Source: an uncultured Gemmatimonadota bacterium (GTDB lineage: Bacteria; Gemmatimonadota; Gemmatimonadetes; Gemmatimonadales; GWC2-71-9). Taken from it: DNA of 11,518 bases. Positions 6,650 to 11,518 of this stretch are shown piece by piece. Numbering within the stretch: the first letter of the stretch is position 1; every line of letters begins with the position of its first letter. The notes under the pieces were generated by a model. It did not search any database, was not told where the DNA came from, and worked only from the letters and a program-made list of their open reading frames with translations. The translations under genes and the position numbers were made by a program. The stretch spans positions 1 through 11,518 of the forward strand of contig CAMLHU010000041.1 in assembly GCA_946479825.1 (NCBI GenBank), read 5' to 3'.

Positions 6650-7535
6650 GCCCGCCCTCTTCTGGGTCGTGGCGCTGGCGCTCGGCGCCGCGCCCGCGGC
6701 CCACGCCCAGGGCGTCGCCGAGCTCTCGGCGATCCGCGCCCGGTTGCAGCACGAAGCGGACTCGTTGCAGGCCGCGCGGCGGGCGGGCCCGCCGATGGAT
6801 ACGGTCCGGCTGGCCGATGGGTGGACGTTGCTGGTGAACGCCGCCGCGCGCCCGTACGCGGAGCGGGAGGTGCCCGCGGCCCTGGCCGCGGCGATGCGGG
6901 AGTTCGGCGGCGTGATCTCGCCGTCGGCCGGCCCCGTGCGGGTCCGGTTCGATTCGCTGACGCTGCCGGCGCTCGAGGTGTCGTTCGTAGGCGCAGGGCA
7001 GGGCGCCTTCGCCGGGGCGCGCCGGCTCGCGGCCGGCGCCATCGGCAAGCTGGTGCGAGCCGCGGCCCGCAACGCGGCGTGGGCCGAGGCCGACCCCGCC
7101 CTCCGGAGCTGGTCGGGCGGGCAGGCCCTGGAGACCTCGTACGCCGACATCGCGCCCGCGGCGCGGATCCGCCTGGCGCGGGATACCGGTGCCGCCGTGG
7201 TGGGGTGCCGCGACGGCGACGTCGCGGCCTGCGAACGCGCCCTTTCGGCGCCCGCCGGCTTGAGCGAGGTGGTCCGTGCCTCGCTCTTCCGCTACGTCCT
7301 CGAGCGCGCCGGCGGCGTCCGACGCCTCGGCGACCTCTATGCCGACCCGTCGCGTCCGGTGGTCGATCGCCTGGCGGCGCTCGCCGGGGAGCCCCGCGAT
7401 GCGCTGGTCTCGGAATGGCGCGAACAACTGATCGGGCTCGGCGCGCTCAACACTCGCGCCGCGCTGGTGGCATCGCTCGGCGCGCTGGTGGTCCTGGGCC
7501 TCGGTATCTGGGGGGTGAGATGGCGACACGTCTGA
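6642..7535 (+). CDS. Exported membrane-anchored protein of unknown family (paralogue 1)
   Basis: The 297-residue product has a signal peptide with hydrophobic core 6-16 and an AHA cleavage site after residue 22. Its bulk would lie outside the cytoplasmic membrane. A C-terminal helix (about 274-292, ending WGVRWRHV) would anchor it, with a short basic tail inside. Residues 24-46 look helical and perhaps coiled. C189 and C197 sit in a GCxxGxxxxCxxA motif and could form a disulphide. The helical stretch 210-260 (RYVLERAGG, then AALAGEPRDALVSEWREQ) resembles the tail that follows the catalytic part of gluzincin (peptidase MA-type) proteins, but no HExxH is present. The next gene repeats the same plan. 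There is no clear Shine-Dalgarno; the eight-base overlap suggests translational coupling. I do not recognise a named family. Confidence 0.8.
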   Translation: MSRPALFWVVALALGAAPAAHAQGVAELSAIRARLQHEADSLQAARRAGPPMDTVRLADGWTLLVNAAARPYAEREVPAALAAAMREFGGVISPSAGPVRVRFDSLTLPALEVSFVGAGQGAFAGARRLAAGAIGKLVRAAARNAAWAEADPALRSWSGGQALETSYADIAPAARIRLARDTGAAVVGCRDGDVAACERALSAPAGLSEVVRASLFRYVLERAGGVRRLGDLYADPSRPVVDRLAALAGEPRDALVSEWREQLIGLGALNTRAALVASLGALVVLGLGIWGVRWRHV

Positions 7536-8590
7536 CGCGGTGGCCGGCGCTCGTGGGCGGATGCCTGCTTTTCGGCGCGGCCACGCTCTACCACGGCGCG
7601 CCCGGGCCGCGCATCGCCGGCACCGCGATGCTGTCATCCAACCGGCGCTGGGTGGTGTGGGACAGCCTCCGGATCGTCGAGCGCGCCCTCGACCGGGCGC
7701 GGATCGGGGCGGGGGAGTATCACGCCGTCACGCCGGCGCCGGGCCAGCTGGCCGGGGTCCGCGAAGACGACCCTCACGGGCGGGTGCTGCCCGCGCCGGC
7801 CGAATGGCTCACCCCGTACCGTGAGGGGCTGGCGCGCCTTCCCGCGCACGCGGCCGAGGTGGGGACTGTGGTCCGGTTCGAGGGAGGGCTGGACGACCGG
7901 TTCATCCCCCCCGCGGCCGGCGACCCGGTTCCCTGCTTCGTCCGCGGGTGGGAGTCGTCGCCCGGCGACCCGGTGGATCCCGCGGGCGCCCTCGGACCGT
8001 GCGGGTACTACGTCGCCTTCGGCCGTCCCGGGCCGCGGGTCGGCGCGTGGATGGCGTCGTCGTACCAGGGGTATGCCGCGGCACCACCGGGCTGGACGTA
8101 CCGGCCGGACAGCAGCAGCTGGGAGCAGCAGCAACTTCGTGAGTGGAAGGGCAACAGCTGGACGATGCGGGTGGCGCGGGCGGGGCTCCCACCGGCGTAC
8201 TTCGGGGCGATGAACGCCGCCGGATGTCTCGTCGGTCGGACCGGGCGCTGCACCGAGGCCGTCCTCGCGGTCCGCCCGGGGCGGCCCTGGATCGGGTTCC
8301 AGGACGACGGGCTCGGTCCGCTGGATGTGATGGTGCTCCCCGACCTGGTCTCGCAGTTCGGGGTCGCGCGGTTCCGGGCGTTCTGGAAGTCGGAAGCGGA
8401 CGTGCCGGCCGCGTTCGCGGAGGCTTTCGGCGTGCCGATGGACGAGTGGGTGCGGGAAGAGGCCCGGTCGTACTTCGGGCCGCTCGACGCCGGGGCGGGG
8501 GACGTCGGTCGCGCGGCGGTGACCGCGATCGGCTGGAGCGCGCTGCTGCTGCTGGTGACGGCGGGGCTGGCGCGGCGGCTGCGGTATTGA
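7520..8590 (+). CDS. Membrane-anchored envelope protein of unknown family (paralogue 2)
   Basis: Starting at ATG 7520 (G-rich GGGGGTGAG just upstream), the product is 356 residues. The upstream open frame back to 6821 is out-of-frame shadow of the preceding gene. A short N-terminal hydrophobic segment (9-24) follows basic R4 and R7. VGGC at 12-15 resembles a lipobox, but the hydrophobic run before it is only about four residues, so a membrane anchor is likelier. The large middle part is extracytoplasmic by inference, with C139 and C161 as a possible disulphide. C236 and C244 lie in GCxxGxxxxCxxA. Residues about 275-320 (LVSQFG, AFAEAFG, DEWVREEA) resemble a gluzincin tail, again without HExxH. 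The last 20 or so residues form a membrane helix ending ARRLRY. It overlaps the preceding gene by 16 bases. Function unknown; a partner of the ABC module by context. Confidence 0.8.
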   Translation: MATRLTRWPALVGGCLLFGAATLYHGAPGPRIAGTAMLSSNRRWVVWDSLRIVERALDRARIGAGEYHAVTPAPGQLAGVREDDPHGRVLPAPAEWLTPYREGLARLPAHAAEVGTVVRFEGGLDDRFIPPAAGDPVPCFVRGWESSPGDPVDPAGALGPCGYYVAFGRPGPRVGAWMASSYQGYAAAPPGWTYRPDSSSWEQQQLREWKGNSWTMRVARAGLPPAYFGAMNAAGCLVGRTGRCTEAVLAVRPGRPWIGFQDDGLGPLDVMVLPDLVSQFGVARFRAFWKSEADVPAAFAEAFGVPMDEWVREEARSYFGPLDAGAGDVGRAAVTAIGWSALLLLVTAGLARRLRY

Positions 8591-8591
8591 G

Positions 8592-9062
8592 CTACTTCAG
8601 CCCTTCGCGGGCGTCTTCAAGTAACGTGATGAGCTGACGGAGCCGGTCGTCGCCGAGGTGGCCCAGGCGGCTCCGGTGGAACTCCACGATCGGGGCGTCG
8701 ATCTGCGCGAGCAGGTCGCGCCCCGACGGCGTAATGCGCGCGATCACCGCGCGGCGGTCGGCGGCGTGGCGGGACCGCTCCACCAGGCCGCGGGCCTCGA
8801 GCCGGTCGAAGAGCCGGGTGACGTCGGGGTCGCGGGTGACCATCCGCTCCGAGACCGCCGTGCAGGTGAGCCCGTCGTCGCCCGCGCCGCGCAGGATCCG
8901 CAGGGCGTTGTACTGGGTGGGAGTCAGGGCGAACGGCTTGAGCAGCTCCGCGGTCTGGCGGTCGTACGCGTCGGCGGTGCGTATGATGTTCAGCGCCGCC
9001 TCGGCCTCCACGCTCGGGAACGGGGCCCGCTGTCCGATCTCGTCCTTGAGCCGCTCCGCCAT
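8592..9062 (-). CDS. MarR family winged-helix transcriptional regulator
   Basis: The product is 156 residues from ATG 9062 (a GTG one codon upstream would add one residue). The MarR fold is clear: helix around LTPTQYNALRILR (46-58), helix-turn-helix 65-91 with VTRDPDVTRLFDRLEARG (75-92), and the wing 93-111 with DRRAVIARIT. The rest forms the helices of the dimer interface. It binds DNA as a dimer; ligand and targets are unknown. A single cysteine, C67, lies at the start of the HTH; it is not the N-terminal redox cysteine of OhrR. ATG 9062 overlaps the kinase stop by one base (TGATG), with GAGG four bases before it, so the two are expressed together. It converges on the ABC cassette with one base between stops. 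Confidence 0.92.
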   Translation of the reverse strand: MAERLKDEIGQRAPFPSVEAEAALNIIRTADAYDRQTAELLKPFALTPTQYNALRILRGAGDDGLTCTAVSERMVTRDPDVTRLFDRLEARGLVERSRHAADRRAVIARITPSGRDLLAQIDAPIVEFHRSRLGHLGDDRLRQLITLLEDAREGLK

Positions 9063-11518
9063 CACGCCTCTGCCGGGGTCCGGGTGGGAGCGACGGCGGG
9101 CCTGACCCGTTCAAGCACCTCCCGAAGGCTCCGCTCGAAATCTACCCCCTTCTGCACCACGCCGGCCGTCTCCCGCGCAAAGCGTTCGGCGTCGTCGAGG
9201 CGCATCTCCCCGGTCACGATCACCACCGGAATGTGGGTCCATTGCGGGCTCCGCCGGAGCGTCGCGAGGAAGGTCAGTCCGTCCATCACCGGCATCGCGA
9301 GGTCGAGCAGGATGAGGTCGGGCACCGCGGTCTCCAGCCGCCGGAGGCCTTCGAGGCCGTTGGGCGCGGTCACGACCTCGAAGCCGTCATCGGCGAGGAA
9401 CCGGGTGAGCAACCGGCGCTCCGCCGGATCGTCTTCGATGACCAGCGCCTGCCGGCGCCCGGGCGCCGCGATCCGCCGCAGGAGGGCTGTCAGGTGGTCC
9501 CGCTCCACCGGCTTGGGCACCAGGTCGATGACGCCGAGGAGCCGCCCGCGCTGCTCGGCGGCGACGACGCTTACCACCACCACCGGGATCATCGCGGTAG
9601 TGGGGTCGGCCTTGAGCACGGTCAGGACCTCCCAGCCGGAAATGCCCGGCATCATCAGGTCGAGCGTGATGAGGTCAGGGTGCCGGGTGCGCGCCTGGTC
9701 GAGCCCGTCGCGGCCGCCGGTCGCGACGATCGGCTCGTAGCCGGCGTCGGCCACGATGTTCCGCAGGAGTTCGCGCGCGTCGGGGTCGTCGTCCACGATG
9801 AGGACCGTGGGGCGTCCGGCAACACCCGGGCCGGCGCCGTCCGTCGCCGCCGGTTGCGCTACGGCGGGACCCGTCGGGGCCGCGGGCTGCCCCTGCCGCT
9901 CGAAGTGGATAGTGAAGGTCGAGCCCTTGCCGACCTCGCTCTCCACGGTGATGGACGCGCCCATCAGGCGCAGGAACGAGCGCGAGATCGTGAGGCCCAG
10001 CCCGGTGCCGCCGTACTTCCGGGCCGTGGTGTCGTCGGCCTGCTGGAACGCCTCGAACACGGCGGCCTGGCGCTCGGGCGGGATCCCGATCCCCGTGTCG
10101 CTCACGGCGATCCCGGTGGGGTGGCGCGAGCCCGGGGCCAGGAGCAGGCGTACCGTCACGCTGCCGCGCTCGGTGAACTTGAGCGCGTTGCCGATCAGGT
10201 TGATCAGCACCTGCCGGAGCCGCGCCGGGTCCACCTCCACCGGCTCCGCCTGTTCGGGCAACTCGGTCCGGAGCTCGACCTCCCGGCTACGGACCTGGCC
10301 GCCGAGCTGCGCCACCGTGTCCCGGATGAACGGGACCAGGTCGGTCCGTTCGAGCGTCACCTCGAGCTTGCCCGCCTCCACCTTGGAAAGGTCGAGCACG
10401 TCGTTGATGAGGGAGAGCAGGTGGACGCCGTTCTGCTCGATCCGGCCCAGGAACTGCAGGTCCTGCTCGGCCAGGTTGCCGGCCCGGTTCCGCTGCAGCA
10501 AACGGGCAAAGCCGATGACGGAGTTGAGCGGGGTACGGAGTTCGTGGCTCATCGTGGCCAGGAACCGGCTCTTGGCCTCGTTGGCCGCCTCGGCCACGTC
10601 CCGGCTTTCGCGAAGCTCGGCCAGCAGGCGCTGGTTGGCCTCGAAGGCCGCCGCGTTGGTGAAGGCGGCCGAGAGCATCCCGCCGAGTATCCCGAGGCCG
10701 CGCGCATCCTGCTCGCTGAAGGCCCCCGGGCGACGCGACATCACCACCAGAACCCCGACCGTGGCTCCTTCACGGGTGAGCGGTTGGGCCAACGCTGCAC
10801 GCAGGCCTGTCGCCGCCATGGTCTCCTGATGCACCAGCGCGTGACCGGCGCCATCGTCGATGAGGGCGGCCTGTCCGCTCGAAAAGACGTTCCCGACGAT
10901 GCTGCCCGTTCCCGGGACCCGCATCCCACGATGGGGACCGAGCGCGCCGCTGGTAACGCGGAGCACCACTTCACCATCCTCAGCCAGCGCGATGGCGGCA
11001 CCGTCGGCATCGAAGAGACCCTGGGCCTGGTCCACGATCATCTGCATCACCCGCTGCGATTCCGTCAGCGATTCGGCGATCGCCTGCTGGGTCTGGATGA
11101 TCACGGCCTGCCGGGCACCATCGCGGTGGAGGAGCTCCTCCACCCGTTGGCGCTCGAGCAGTTCACGCCACCCGGTCGCCGCGGCCGTCAGCACAAGGAG
11201 GAGCCCCAGCATCCCACCGACCACGATCGCGATGATCGCCCGTTGGCCCTGGTCGGCGGCGTCGCGTTCGCGATCCGTCCGGAGGTCGCGCTCGATCGCG
11301 ACCATCCGCGCCGTCCGCTGGTCGATGCTGTCCATCAGGGGGCGGCCCGATCCGATCAGCTCGATCGCGGCAGACCCCCGGGCGTCGCGCACCAGGACGA
11401 TCGAGTCCATGTGGGCGATCTTGCGGGCCAGGAGCGGGCGCAGGCCGACGACCCATTGCCGCTGGAGGGGATTGTCCGCCGTAAGGCGGGCGATGGAATC
11501 GATCCGCGCGGTGCCCGG
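9062..11518 (-). CDS. Hybrid sensor histidine kinase CHASE3-TM-GAF-HisKA-HATPase-REC-REC (5' end outside window)
   Basis: The frame is open to the right edge, giving 818 visible residues; residue numbers here count from base 11518. Residues 1-85 are the C-terminal half of a CHASE3 extracellular sensor (NPLQRQW near 16-22, RPLLARK, then [10 protein letters not shown]). A transmembrane helix follows at about 94-116. A GAF domain occupies about 140-290. HisKA contains SHELRTP with phospho-acceptor H325. The HATPase has an N box NLIGNALKF, a DTGIGIP G1 box and GGTGLGL. Two receivers follow: REC1 with D620 (LDLMMP) and lysine in VPKP, REC2 with D739 (LDLAMP) and lysine in VVQKG; the acidic pockets DDD and EDD are intact. 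No HPt domain is visible. It probably senses an envelope signal and passes phosphate to an HPt or response regulator elsewhere. The true start and first membrane helix lie beyond the window. Confidence 0.95.
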   Translation of the reverse strand, partial: PGTARIDSIARLTADNPLQRQWVVGLRPLLARKIAHMDSIVLVRDARGSAAIELIGSGRPLMDSIDQRTARMVAIERDLRTDRERDAADQGQRAIIAIVVGGMLGLLLVLTAAATGWRELLERQRVEELLHRDGARQAVIIQTQQAIAESLTESQRVMQMIVDQAQGLFDADGAAIALAEDGEVVLRVTSGALGPHRGMRVPGTGSIVGNVFSSGQAALIDDGAGHALVHQETMAATGLRAALAQPLTREGATVGVLVVMSRRPGAFSEQDARGLGILGGMLSAAFTNAAAFEANQRLLAELRESRDVAEAANEAKSRFLATMSHELRTPLNSVIGFARLLQRNRAGNLAEQDLQFLGRIEQNGVHLLSLINDVLDLSKVEAGKLEVTLERTDLVPFIRDTVAQLGGQVRSREVELRTELPEQAEPVEVDPARLRQVLINLIGNALKFTERGSVTVRLLLAPGSRHPTGIAVSDTGIGIPPERQAAVFEAFQQADDTTARKYGGTGLGLTISRSFLRLMGASITVESEVGKGSTFTIHFERQGQPAAPTGPAVAQPAATDGAGPGVAGRPTVLIVDDDPDARELLRNIVADAGYEPIVATGGRDGLDQARTRHPDLITLDLMMPGISGWEVLTVLKADPTTAMIPVVVVSVVAAEQRGRLLGVIDLVPKPVERDHLTALLRRIAAPGRRQALVIEDDPAERRLLTRFLADDGFEVVTAPNGLEGLRRLETAVPDLILLDLAMPVMDGLTFLATLRRSPQWTHIPVVIVTGEMRLDDAERFARETAGVVQKGVDFERSLREVLERVRPAVAPTRTPAEA

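Noticed and set aside
5375..7150. Minus-strand open frame of 591 codons across the ABC ATPase, permease and first envelope gene
   Set aside because: Low-complexity R/A/P/S-rich translation opposite three well-supported genes.
6821..7519. Upstream extension of the second envelope gene in the same frame
   Set aside because: The translation is arginine/glycine-rich out-of-frame shadow of the first envelope gene; ATG 7520 with a G-rich leader and basic-hydrophobic N-terminus is the credible start.
7532..7570. VGGC at residues 12-15 of the second envelope protein as a lipoprotein signal
   Set aside because: The hydrophobic run before the cysteine is only about four residues, too short for a normal lipoprotein signal; the hydrophobic stretch continues past the cysteine.
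8600..8612. Hairpin GCCC-TTCGC-GGGC as a terminator between convergent operons
   Set aside because: Four-base stem, no T-tract on either strand, and it lies inside the MarR coding region.
8658..10829. Two plus-strand open frames (8658-9740 and 9756-10829) opposite the MarR and kinase genes
   Set aside because: Antisense shadows with S/R-rich, domain-free translation; the kinase motifs on the minus strand are complete.

Overview
The window is a GC-rich bacterial chromosome segment, by my reading about 70% G+C, with dense coding and genes that overlap by a few bases. Three traits suggest Gemmatimonadota: a giant putative lipoprotein built of Ig-like repeats with the recurring core GNAQTDTV, a YtrA-type GntR/ABC cassette followed by envelope proteins of unknown family, and a CHASE3-GAF hybrid kinase. 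This taxonomic call is inference from style, not from a marker gene.

Left part (1-4492, minus strand): one very large gene, cut by the left edge, encodes a secreted, probably lipid-anchored protein. In order it has a signal sequence, an N-terminal beta-rich domain, one Big_2-like Ig domain, eight tandem Big_1-like Ig repeats of about 100 residues, and a repetitive domain that looks like a beta-helix and runs off the window. The frame is open from its ATG to base 1. The equally long open frame on the plus strand is an antisense shadow.

Middle part (4493-8590, plus strand): a divergent intergenic region carries a perfect TTGACA -35 box and a palindrome over the -10 box. It is followed by five genes with no gaps: a YtrA-type GntR repressor, an ABC ATPase, a small membrane protein likely to be its permease partner, and two envelope proteins with no recognised family. 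The last two share an architecture (N-terminal signal or anchor, GCxxGxxxxCxxA motif, protease-tail-like helical segment, C-terminal membrane helix) and look like ancient paralogues. The cassette most resembles a repressor-controlled ABC export or stress module extended by two membrane-anchored extracytoplasmic partners. It is the best candidate here for a poorly described system.

Right part (8592-11518, minus strand): a hybrid histidine kinase (CHASE3, transmembrane helix, GAF, HisKA, HATPase, two receiver domains), cut at its 5' end by the right edge, overlaps a MarR-family regulator by one base. This signalling pair converges on the ABC cassette with one base between the stop codons. No RNA gene, CRISPR array, insertion sequence or attachment site was seen.
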